Position numbers and translations under genes: made by a program | The notes under the pieces: generated by a model | Told to the model about the DNA's origin: nothing | The model's input: only the letters and a program-made list of their open reading frames with translations | Databases searched by the model: none | Shown: positions 17,119-24,915 of the stretch, in pieces | Layout: each line of letters opens with the position of its first letter | Position numbering within the stretch: position 1 is the stretch's first letter | Assembly: GCA_029856125.1 (NCBI GenBank) | Contig: JAHQWJ010000068.1 | Location: 1 to 33,372, forward strand | Source: Promethearchaeia archaeon | Lineage (GTDB): Archaea > Asgardarchaeota > Lokiarchaeia > Sigyniarchaeales > SOKP01 | DNA: 33,372 nt | Direction: 5' to 3'

Positions 17119-17272
17119 ATTATAGATTCACCATCTAATTATCAAATATTTTTAAAAATTAAATTTCTATTTTGATAGATTAATAATACTTATATTTTTT
17201 TAGATTAAATAAATTATTAACGGTTAATGAAAAATAAAACCTCTAAGGTCTTAAAGAAAATAATATAAAATC

Positions 17273-17698
17273 ATGGAAGATTCTGAAAAAGAAAACTTAT
17301 TTTTTACTTTTAAGGGCGTTATCGAAAGTATAATCCTAGATAAACGCAGAAATCCAAAGAACAATAAAATACTTGATACTTTTCAAGCAAAGTTAAATAT
17401 GGGGCTTCAAACTGAAGAGGAATTTTATCTATGGGTTAATCTTACCGCCAAGAAAGGAAAATACACCCTTGAGAAAGGAAAATTGGAACAATACGATTTA
17501 GAGATAAGGGCAACTCCAGAAGATTTGATGGGGTTTTCTAGCGGCGAAAACTCAACTCTCCATATGATGTTGAAAAAGAATAAATACGGATTTAAGAAGT
17601 TAAGATATGATAAAAGCAGTGACGGAAAAAGAAATTTTGGTATATTGTTGAAACTACCGAAAGTCCTTGTGTTAGACAAGGTTAAAGCGCCAAAATAA
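17273..17698 (+). CDS. Unrecognised small protein, weakly SCP2-like
   Basis: A 141-residue charged, soluble protein without cysteines or membrane helices. The middle (FYLWVNLTAKKGKYTLEKG then YDLEIRATPEDLMGFSSG then a basic segment and FGILLKLPKVLVL) resembles the strand-helix order of SCP2 sterol-carrier-like domains, where an acidic strand D-x-x-I-x-x-x-x-x-D-L is followed by a helix and a lipid-facing strand. That likeness is by eye and weak. It stands alone on the plus strand, divergent from the alcohol dehydrogenase gene and ending at a T-tract. The ATG at 17273 is the only sensible start. It is clearly a gene, of unknown role. Confidence 0.7.
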   Translation: MEDSEKENLFFTFKGVIESIILDKRRNPKNNKILDTFQAKLNMGLQTEEEFYLWVNLTAKKGKYTLEKGKLEQYDLEIRATPEDLMGFSSGENSTLHMMLKKNKYGFKKLRYDKSSDGKRNFGILLKLPKVLVLDKVKAPK

Positions 17699-17723
17699 GA
17701 AAAATTACTACGAATTATTATTA

Positions 17724-17732
17724 TTTTTTTTT
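17724..17732 (+). terminator. T9 terminator of the SCP2-like gene
   Basis: Nine Ts start 26 bases past the stop at 17698 and end four bases before the stop of the converging phosphoesterase gene. This suits archaeal termination on the plus strand. Confidence 0.5.
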
Positions 17733-17735
17733 AAT

Positions 17736-18362
17736 TCAATATTTATATCGAATTTTGTTGTTTTCAAAAACAAAATAGGATTTTAAATCCTCAAATTTCG
17801 TAGCTCTTATATCATACTGATGTAAAACCACATTAATCTCTCCCGTTTTTTCAACTATACTTAAAGTAATAAAAGAAGGGTTACCGCTTGCTATAAAAGA
17901 CCATGCTCCAGTAACGCTACCAGGATTCAACAGTAAAATATCTTTCTGAAGAAAAATCTCTTCTTTATGCGTATGTCCAGATATTAAAATGTTAAAACTT
18001 TTTTCGATACCAATCAATTCAAGTTGAGAATGATCTCCCCTAGGAGATACTTGATGGCCATGAGTTAACCCTACAATTAAATTATCATTATTTCCTATAG
18101 AAATATTTAAGTTTTGAAAGACGGGAGCATCTCGATTCCCCCCGTAATAATCCATATTCCCAATTACAACAAAAGGATTTTTCTTTGTGATTAAGTTTAA
18201 AAAATTCATGAATTTTGGAGCATTTACTACGTCGCCAGTAAAAAAAGTGTAATCAAATTTTTCAGTTTCAACTAATTGCTCTAACTTTTTGATAATTTGA
18301 TCTGGAACACTTTTAGCCCTACGAGGTAAGTGAGAATCGCCAATTGCTAATAACTTAATCAT
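17736..18362 (-). CDS. Vps29-like calcineurin-fold metallophosphoesterase
   Basis: A 208-residue single-domain protein of the YfcE/MJ0936/Vps29 family. Metal-site residues: Asp9 and His11 (GDSHLP), Asp44 (TGD), Asn69 (GNMD), His101 and His103 (HGHQ), His130 and His132 (GHTH). The motifs GDSHLPRR, HGHQVSPRGD, ILISGHTHKEE and NPGSVTGAW followed by NPSF closely match human Vps29 as I recall it (GDLHIPHR, HGHQVIPWGD, ILISGHTHKFE, NPGSATGAY, IPSF). Unlike Vps29, it keeps the full catalytic metal set (Asp44 and Asn69 where Vps29 has Asn39 and Asp62), so it may still be an active phosphodiesterase. It starts one base after the tyrS stop, so it is translationally linked to tyrS. The family call is firm; a trafficking role is speculation. 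Confidence 0.88.
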   Translation of the reverse strand: MIKLLAIGDSHLPRRAKSVPDQIIKKLEQLVETEKFDYTFFTGDVVNAPKFMNFLNLITKKNPFVVIGNMDYYGGNRDAPVFQNLNISIGNNDNLIVGLTHGHQVSPRGDHSQLELIGIEKSFNILISGHTHKEEIFLQKDILLLNPGSVTGAWSFIASGNPSFITLSIVEKTGEINVVLHQYDIRATKFEDLKSYFVFENNKIRYKY

Positions 18363-18363
18363 G

Positions 18364-19470
18364 TTATTTTTTCGTATCTTTCTTTGTATATACTCTTTCT
18401 ACAAATGAATAAAGTTCTCTAGCTTTTTCGTCTTTCTCAAAATGTTCCCTTATAGGTAACAGAAGTTGATTTAGATATTTTATCACTGCTGGTTTTAAAT
18501 CGGGGGGATTTAGCTTACCTTTAGCGTAATCTTTTGCCATCTCTTCGTAGTTTTTGTATTCTATATTTCCTCCATACTTATCGGGTCTTTTTATTTCAAA
18601 CGTATCTATGAGCTCAAATATTATATATTTGCAATATTCTAATACAGGATTTTCAACTATTTCTTTTGGAGGGCAATACGCCTTATTAATCTTACGTTTT
18701 ACATCTGTGGGATTATCTAACATAAAAATAGCTGAGTCTGGGTCTGATTTTGACATTTTGAGTTTTACAGTTCTATCAATTCCCGTCAAATTAGTATCGG
18801 GTGGTTTTCCTAATCCCATTAACATATGATGGCTAAGTGAAATTGGTTTTGGTTTATTTATCTTTGGTGCAACCTCTCTCGCCAACATATTTACTTTACG
18901 TTGATCTAATCCCAATTGACAAATATTACCGGGAAGATAAAAAATATCTGCTGCCTGCATTAAAGGATACATTATTTGAGAAGCTGTTAATGCATCGCCG
19001 TCGTCTCTTCCCATGATTTGGGTACATCTTTTTACTCTATTTAAAGAACTGTTGATTGCTATATTTAAAACTAATTCCCAGTAGGCAGGATCTTTCACTA
19101 ATTCTGAAGCATAAATAAATTCTACTTTACTTAGGTCCATGTTGCAGACTTTCCAAACTTCAATGAAAAAATCGCCAACTTTCTTAATTACATCTAAATC
19201 TCCACCAAATTTATGGTTCGCAGCTGCGTGCCAATCTGCAACTAGAAACTTAAATCTAACACCCGCTTTAGTTATCTTATTTACATTAATCGCCCTTAAA
19301 AGACCTTGAGCGATATGAATATTCCCCGATGGTTCAAAACCATCGTATGCGTAAACTCTTTCGTTATTATCGTCTTTCCATTTAAGTAATTGTCTTAATT
19401 CGTCTACACTTATTATTTCTTCTCCTACTTCTTTTAATAACGAAATTCTCTCATCTATAGTTAAGGTCAT
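18364..19470 (-). CDS. tyrS: Tyrosyl-tRNA synthetase, archaeal/eukaryotic type
   Basis: A 368-residue class I synthetase that charges tRNA-Tyr. The HIGH-type motif is HIAQG (52-56), after DGFEPSGNI. The KMSKS motif is exact (238-242), and QLGLDQRKVNMLARE is the family motif for tyrosine/tryptophan enzymes of archaea. It lacks the bacterial C-terminal S4 RNA-binding domain, as expected for archaea. The ATG at 19470 is chosen over GTG at 19476, because AGGTG (19476-19480) lies five bases before the ATG and would overlap the GTG. The Vps29-like gene follows one base after its stop. Assignment as TyrRS over TrpRS rests on its overall match and the KMSKS sequence. Confidence 0.93.
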   Translation of the reverse strand: MTLTIDERISLLKEVGEEIISVDELRQLLKWKDDNNERVYAYDGFEPSGNIHIAQGLLRAINVNKITKAGVRFKFLVADWHAAANHKFGGDLDVIKKVGDFFIEVWKVCNMDLSKVEFIYASELVKDPAYWELVLNIAINSSLNRVKRCTQIMGRDDGDALTASQIMYPLMQAADIFYLPGNICQLGLDQRKVNMLAREVAPKINKPKPISLSHHMLMGLGKPPDTNLTGIDRTVKLKMSKSDPDSAIFMLDNPTDVKRKINKAYCPPKEIVENPVLEYCKYIIFELIDTFEIKRPDKYGGNIEYKNYEEMAKDYAKGKLNPPDLKPAVIKYLNQLLLPIREHFEKDEKARELYSFVERVYTKKDTKK

Positions 19471-19635
19471 TTTCACACCTACAAGTTATATTGTATCTTA
19501 ATCAATCATTAAGATATATTTTTTATGGAACAATTGCGTAAAATTATGTTATCAGTTTAATTTTAAAACAAATAGGAATTAGAAATTATAAAAATGAATT
19601 CATAGTAATGAAGAATAAAGTACATCCCATAAATT

Positions 19636-20301
19636 CTAATTTTTCTGTATAATATAAATGATTACAAATTTACCTGGGATGGTTTCTACTGATAGATTAC
19701 TAGTTTTTAAGTAATTCCTCGGGTCTACGTAATCAATTTCATAACCATAAGTTTTATTCTCATATTCAATGGTTTCTTTACTCCATTCTATCACACATAT
19801 TACCCCATCAGGAGCTAAAACCCGCAAACATTCTTTTAGAGCAATGCCTCTATTATTAACATGCTGTAAAGTATCATACATAAATATTCCATCAAATGAC
19901 TCACTAACAAAGGGCAGTTTTTCAACATTGAAATGTTGATATTTAATCCTATTTAATACACCCAGTTTTTTAGCAGACACTTTCCAATCTCCCCAATGTT
20001 CCCAATTTTCCTTCACAGTGTCTTCATGATGTCCCTCATGACATGCCTTGTTATAGTTTCCATGGTTATGGCTGTGATTTTGGCTATTCGAGTGATCTTT
20101 TTCTAGGTTTATCTTGGGTTCTCCAGTTAAAACATTCAAATTATTGAGCGCAAGTAATATTGACATAGCTCCAATCCCGGTGCCAATATCAATTATCCTA
20201 GAATCAGGTTGCAAGTGTAATTTTTTAATGGCTTTATCGATAAAATCAATATCTTTAAGAAAATCTTTATGAATGACTTCTTTGTATTTTTTTAAAGTCA
20301 T
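19636..20301 (-). CDS. Class I SAM-dependent methyltransferase with a histidine-rich insert
   Basis: A 221-residue Methyltransf_11-like protein: motif I is IIDIGTGIGAMSILLAL (residues 36-52), motif IV SFDGIFMYDTLQHV (135-148), and motif VI ECLRVLAPDGVICVIEW (157-173). Between the second strand and its helix lies a polar insert of about 40 residues (67-106) with eight histidines and one cysteine, three of them in the pattern H-x-H-x-H and others in HEGHHE. This looks like a metal-binding loop. The substrate is unknown. It is flanked by tyrS and PPDK on the same strand with gaps of 165 and 67 bases. No Shine-Dalgarno is evident. Confidence 0.82.
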   Translation of the reverse strand: MTLKKYKEVIHKDFLKDIDFIDKAIKKLHLQPDSRIIDIGTGIGAMSILLALNNLNVLTGEPKINLEKDHSNSQNHSHNHGNYNKACHEGHHEDTVKENWEHWGDWKVSAKKLGVLNRIKYQHFNVEKLPFVSESFDGIFMYDTLQHVNNRGIALKECLRVLAPDGVICVIEWSKETIEYENKTYGYEIDYVDPRNYLKTSNLSVETIPGKFVIIYIIQKN

Positions 20302-20368
20302 ATTATATTCAAAGTAAGGTTTAATGTTTAATAATAGGAAGATAAATAGAAGAAAGAGTTATTAGTTC

Positions 20369-23068
20369 TTATAATTCCTTATTTTTTTCTTTAATTACGG
20401 CTTGTGCTGCTGATATTCTCGCAACAGGTATCCTAAATGGTGAACATGACACATAATTTAAACCAATCCTGTGAAAGAACTCTACGCTTTTTGGCTCGCC
20501 ACCATGCTCCCCGCATATTCCGATTTTTAAATCGGGTCTAGTCTCCCTCCCCAATTTGACAGCTATTTGCATTAATTTTCCTACTCCATCTTGATCAAGT
20601 GTTTCAAACGGATTTCGCTCAAGAATTTCCTTATTCAAATAAACTGGAATGAACTTACCTTCAGCGTCGTCTCGACTGAAACCAAATGTCATTTGCGTTA
20701 AATCGTTAGTTCCAAAGGAGAAAAATTCCGCTTCCATAGCAATCTCGTCTGCGGTGAGAGCTGCCCTCGGAATTTCAATCATCGTTCCAAACTTGTACTT
20801 TAAATCCACGCCGTAATCTTTAATTGTCTCTTCTGCTATTTCAAGTAATTGAGCTTTCACGTACTGAAGTTCTGATATCATGCCAATAAGGGGGATCATT
20901 ACTTCAGGTTTGACCTCAATGCCTTGAAGTTTGAGTTCGCAAGCTGCTTGAAAAATAGCCTTAACTTGCATTTCGTTGATTTCTGGCCAGACAATTCCAA
21001 GACGGCAACCTCTAAGACCCATCATGGGATTTTCCTCCGATAAGGAGCGGATTAATTTGATAACTTTCTTCTTCGTTTTTATTTCTTTATCAAGAGGGCT
21101 TGTTTCTAGTAGAGATTTTGATAGAGAATTAGTCATTTTCAATTCTTGATACTCTAATAAAACGGTGGATAATTCGGGCAAGAACTCATGCAAAGGGGGA
21201 TCAAGTAACCGAATTGTCACTGGTTTACCTTCCATAATTTTAAAGATTTCTAAGAAATCTCCTTTTTGCATTGGCAAAATTTTATTTAATGCGTCTTGAC
21301 GTTCTTCCATGGTTTGAGCCATTATCATCTTCTGAACAACAGGTAATCTCTCTTGTGACATGAACATATGTTCCGTTCTCGTTAATCCTATACCTTCGGC
21401 GCCGAATTCTAACGCTTTCTTAGCGTCTATAGGAGTATCGGCATTTGCTCGAACACCCATGGTTCGAACTTCGTCAGCGATTTCTAATAATTCTAAGAAT
21501 TCACCCTTTATCTCGGGTTCTATTAATGGAACTATTCCTTCTATTACGCGTCCCGTTGTTCCATCAATTGTAATATATTTGCCTTCTTTAATAGTAGTCT
21601 CTGCAACCTTAAATTCTCTAGCTTCCTCATCAATTTCAATATCTTGAGCTCCAACAATTGCTGGTTTACCCATTCCTCTTGCAACAACGGCGGCATGAGA
21701 TGTTTTTCCTCCAAATTGAGTCAAAACGCCACTAGATGCATATAAACCGTGAACATCCTCAGGTTTAGTTTGAGGTCGTACTAAAATTATCTCTTTTTCT
21801 TGAGAATTAGCCAACTCTTCAGCGCGATCAGAATCAAATATAGCGATCCCAGACACAGCACCTGGTGAAGCGTTAATTCCTTTTGCTAAAACACGCACTA
21901 TAGCATTCTCATCTATGCTTTTAAATAGAAGTTTCGATATTTTATTTGGATCGATACTCATAATTGCTTGTTCCCGAGTTATTAAACCTTCTTTAACCAT
22001 ATCTACTGCGATTTTAACTGCTGCTGAAGGCGTGCGTTTTCCATTTCTAGTTTGTAGTATGTAAAGGACTCCATTTTCTATTGTGAACTCAATATCTTGC
22101 CTATCTTTATAGTGGTTTTCGAGTTTAACCATTGTTTGCTTCAAATCTTTATAAATTTCTGGAAATTCTTTGGCAAGTTCTTCAAGCTTCTTAGGGGTTC
22201 GAATTCCTGCGACTACATCTTCTCCCTGTGCATTGGTTAAATATTCTCCAAACTTTATATTATCTCCATTGGAAGGATCCCGCGTAAATGCAACTCCTGT
22301 GGCGGAATTCTCTCCTTTATTTCCAAATACCATAGCTTGTATATTAACGGCTGTTCCTAAATTAGGAATATTAGAAATCTTTCGATATGTAATTGCTCGC
22401 TTATTGTTCCAAGATTTAAATACTGCTTCTATTGATATAAATAGCTGTTTAAAGGGATCTTGTGGGAATCGTGAACCAATTTCCTTTTCGTATAAGGCTT
22501 TATAATCAGTAATCACTTTTTGTAAATCCTTGTCTTTTAAATCTGTATCTTGAGCAGTTCTAGAGATCGCACGCTTATATTTATCAAGTATTCTTTCAAA
22601 TTTCTCATCCCCGATCCCCATGCAAACGTCACCAAACATTTGAATAAATCGTCTCCAAGAATCATAGGCAAATCGCGTATTACCTGTCAGTTTTGCCATT
22701 CCTTTAATGGATTCATCGTTTAACCCTAGATTTAAAACGGTGTCCATCATGCCCGGCATTGAAAAGGGCGCCCCGCTTCTTATGCTTAACAATAACGGAT
22801 TATTCTTATCGCCAAAAATCTTTCCCGTGGCTTTTTCTAGGCTTTTCAAATGTTCTAAAACCATAGGCTTAATTTGTGCCATTATTTTTTCAGGATCTTT
22901 AAAATAAAGCAAGCAAGCTTCTGTGGTTATAGTAAAACCCGGAGGAATATTTAACCCCAAATGAGTCATTTCTCCGAGATTTGCACCTTTTCCTCCAAGT
23001 AAGTTCTTTAACTCTTTTCTACCTTCGCTAAAATCGTAGATATACTTGGGTGTATCAGTAGAGGTCAT
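20369..23068 (-). CDS. ppdK: Pyruvate, phosphate dikinase
   Basis: An 899-residue enzyme interconverting pyruvate, ATP and phosphate with PEP, AMP and pyrophosphate. The ATP-grasp part starts at the N-terminus (LLGGKGANLGEMTHLGLNIPPGF, then SIRSGAPFSMPGMMDTVLNLG). The swinging phosphohistidine is His458 in GGKTSHAAVVARGMGKPAIVG. The C-terminal PEP barrel has LTRTEHMF, GEHGGEPKS and the catalytic cysteine in NYVSCSPFRIP. PPDK is distinguished from PEP synthase by SGAPFSMPGMMDT and the length. In an amino-acid-using archaeon it would serve gluconeogenesis or PEP supply and can run as a pyrophosphate-linked ATP maker. It is a single gene with no adjacent regulatory protein (PDRP). Confidence 0.96.
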   Translation of the reverse strand: MTSTDTPKYIYDFSEGRKELKNLLGGKGANLGEMTHLGLNIPPGFTITTEACLLYFKDPEKIMAQIKPMVLEHLKSLEKATGKIFGDKNNPLLLSIRSGAPFSMPGMMDTVLNLGLNDESIKGMAKLTGNTRFAYDSWRRFIQMFGDVCMGIGDEKFERILDKYKRAISRTAQDTDLKDKDLQKVITDYKALYEKEIGSRFPQDPFKQLFISIEAVFKSWNNKRAITYRKISNIPNLGTAVNIQAMVFGNKGENSATGVAFTRDPSNGDNIKFGEYLTNAQGEDVVAGIRTPKKLEELAKEFPEIYKDLKQTMVKLENHYKDRQDIEFTIENGVLYILQTRNGKRTPSAAVKIAVDMVKEGLITREQAIMSIDPNKISKLLFKSIDENAIVRVLAKGINASPGAVSGIAIFDSDRAEELANSQEKEIILVRPQTKPEDVHGLYASSGVLTQFGGKTSHAAVVARGMGKPAIVGAQDIEIDEEAREFKVAETTIKEGKYITIDGTTGRVIEGIVPLIEPEIKGEFLELLEIADEVRTMGVRANADTPIDAKKALEFGAEGIGLTRTEHMFMSQERLPVVQKMIMAQTMEERQDALNKILPMQKGDFLEIFKIMEGKPVTIRLLDPPLHEFLPELSTVLLEYQELKMTNSLSKSLLETSPLDKEIKTKKKVIKLIRSLSEENPMMGLRGCRLGIVWPEINEMQVKAIFQAACELKLQGIEVKPEVMIPLIGMISELQYVKAQLLEIAEETIKDYGVDLKYKFGTMIEIPRAALTADEIAMEAEFFSFGTNDLTQMTFGFSRDDAEGKFIPVYLNKEILERNPFETLDQDGVGKLMQIAVKLGRETRPDLKIGICGEHGGEPKSVEFFHRIGLNYVSCSPFRIPVARISAAQAVIKEKNKEL

Positions 23069-23219
23069 AATTCAATTCACAATTTAGTATAATATGATAA
23101 ATTTTTTATTTACATCATTCCGCTTTTTCGTTGAATAATGATATTGTACTATAATTTCTCTTCTGAAATAAAATTATCTATATATAGAAAGGTTTGGAGA
23201 TATAAGGAAGGATGATTCT

Positions 23220-24023
23220 TTAAGAGAAAATCTCCAAAACATCCCAGATACCATTGATTATAAAATCAGGTCTTTCTGATTTGCTTTTATTAATCATTTC
23301 TAAAGTTGTCTCTCCAGAAAGCACGCAACAAGTAGTAACTCCAGCGTCTAGTCCCATCTTTATATCTGTGTACAATCTATCTCCAAACATCACTGCATCT
23401 TGAGGCTTTACTTTGATTTCTTTAAGTTTAAACAAGAGCATTTCTTTGTTTGGTTTTCCAAAAACAACTGGCATTCTTTCTGTTGTTTTATATAAGAGGG
23501 CGGCAATACCTCCAGCATCAGGTATAAATCCATCCTCTGTAGGACATTTATCGTCCAAATGAGTGGCGATATAAGGAAGACCTTTTTGGAGTAAATATGA
23601 TGCCTTTGTCAACCGATTATAGGTTAATTCTTGATCAAAAGCGAGAACAATAATTTCTGGGTTACTCTCGCTTAAAATGAACCCTTCTCCAATAAACTCT
23701 TTTTTAAGAGACTCATTTCCTAGTAAAAAAACAGTATTATAGTTATTTTGCTTTAGATAACTGATGGTAGGATGTTGAGAGAGTATTACATTCTCTCGGG
23801 TTGCATTCAAGTTTAATTTATTTAATTTCTTAAGGTAATCAGAGGTTGATTTGCTTGAATTGTTTGAAAGAAAAAAGTAACGTTTCCCTTGCTCTTTAAG
23901 AGCTTTTAGTAGTTCAATCACACCATCAAAAAGTTTATTACCTAAATAAAGTGTCCCATCCAAATCAAAGAAAAATACTTCTTTTCTTTTTAATTCAGTG
24001 ATACTTCTATTTACGGAGCTCAT
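23220..24023 (-). CDS. HAD-IIA family phosphatase (NagD / p-nitrophenylphosphatase-like)
   Basis: A 267-residue haloacid dehalogenase hydrolase. Motif I is FFFDLDGTLYLG (nucleophile Asp20, acid Asp22), motif II is FLSNNSSKS (near 51-59), motif III Lys190 in FGKPNKEM, and motif IV Asp215/Asp220 in MFGDRLYTDIKMG. The C2A-type cap between motifs II and III is the mark of the NagD/PGP group, which includes phosphoglycolate, glycerol-3-phosphate and nucleotide phosphatases. The true substrate cannot be read. The upstream gene for a membrane protein is 84 bases away on the same strand. Confidence 0.88.
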   Translation of the reverse strand: MSSVNRSITELKRKEVFFFDLDGTLYLGNKLFDGVIELLKALKEQGKRYFFLSNNSSKSTSDYLKKLNKLNLNATRENVILSQHPTISYLKQNNYNTVFLLGNESLKKEFIGEGFILSESNPEIIVLAFDQELTYNRLTKASYLLQKGLPYIATHLDDKCPTEDGFIPDAGGIAALLYKTTERMPVVFGKPNKEMLLFKLKEIKVKPQDAVMFGDRLYTDIKMGLDAGVTTCCVLSGETTLEMINKSKSERPDFIINGIWDVLEIFS

Positions 24024-24107
24024 ATAAAATACTCAAAGAATTTCTAAGGAGAATTTGACAAATAACTTAAATTAATAAGTTAACCGTTTTAAATAAATTA
24101 GATCTTT

Positions 24108-24794
24108 CTAATTACGATAAGGAACTGTTTGTATTTTCTCATCACATAATGTTAGCCAAGCTTTATATTTAAAAGTATATTTACCTTTAACTAATGGGCT
24201 ATAACCCGTTACTTCTTCAAATAGAATTCGTTTTATCTCAGAATCTATTTGTTTGTACCACATATTACTAGATCTCCTATCTACCAATATGCAAAGTGTT
24301 ATTAATGAAATAACTACAACCAGAATTATTACAAATGTCTGCAAAGAAGTTAAGAACATGCTAGAATAAATAGTAATTATAATGATTGGAACAAGACTGA
24401 AATAACAATAAATGCAATAATCACCCATATCACTGATAAAAGATTGTGTTTTTCCTATGCTGTTATTATTTTCGGTTATTGTAAGTAATAGCCATTTTCG
24501 ATAACCGGTCTTTAACTTCCTTTTTCTAGATGCTTCTAAACCAGTCTCCTCGTAATATTTCTTTTGATTTAACTTTGTATCTGCTATAGTACAAATCTTT
24601 TTTTCTTTGAGTTCTAAATAGAGAAGTAAAGAGAATATACAGCTAATGATACTAGCTACATATGTAAGTGGATGAATATCAAATCGTTTTTCGAGAAATA
24701 CTATTACAAACGCGAAGATAAGTGTGAAACAGATATAAGAGAAGATTTTTTTTAGTTTTGATTTAAAGAATAATCTTAAAAATAATCGAAGCAT
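24108..24794 (-). CDS. Four-helix membrane protein of unknown function
   Basis: A 228-residue protein I do not recognise. It begins with a basic amphipathic stretch (RLFLRLFFKSKLKK). It has two membrane helices near residues 16-34 and 43-62, a charged middle loop (about 63-125) with KKYYEETGLEASRKRKLKTGYRKW, then two more helices near 128-170, and a soluble tail with IKRILFEEVTGYSPLVKGKYTFKYKAWLTL. Both ends are predicted to be cytoplasmic. No catalytic motif is visible. The reading frame has good archaeal codon use for this genome and an ATG start, so I take it as real. Confidence 0.65.
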   Translation of the reverse strand: MLRLFLRLFFKSKLKKIFSYICFTLIFAFVIVFLEKRFDIHPLTYVASIISCIFSLLLYLELKEKKICTIADTKLNQKKYYEETGLEASRKRKLKTGYRKWLLLTITENNNSIGKTQSFISDMGDYCIYCYFSLVPIIIITIYSSMFLTSLQTFVIILVVVISLITLCILVDRRSSNMWYKQIDSEIKRILFEEVTGYSPLVKGKYTFKYKAWLTLCDEKIQTVPYRN

Positions 24795-24837
24795 TTTTTC
24801 TTGTTTATTTCTTCTATATTGCTGGTTTAAAGTAAAG

Positions 24838-24845
24838 AAAAAAAA
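24838..24845 (-). terminator. T8 terminator after the zinc-ribbon membrane gene
   Basis: On the minus strand, about 70 bases beyond the stop at 24916, a run of eight Ts (followed by C) is a good archaeal terminator for the operon 27380-24916. Confidence 0.4.
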
Positions 24846-24860
24846 GTAAAAATTTAAGAA

Positions 24861-24890
24861 TTTTGGTTTTGGTTTTGGTTTTTTTTTTTT
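24861..24890. repeat. Microsatellite: three TTTTGG units followed by T12
   Basis: The plus strand carries TTTTGG three times in a row (24861-24878), then twelve Ts (24879-24890). On the transcribed minus strand this becomes an A-run followed by CCAAAA repeats just after the stop of the zinc-ribbon membrane gene. It probably arose by slippage. Confidence 0.8.
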
Positions 24891-24915
24891 GAAAGCAGTG
24901 AATTTTATATAGCGA

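Noticed and set aside
24861..24890. G-quadruplex
   Set aside because: Only three GG pairs are present, too few for an intramolecular quadruplex.
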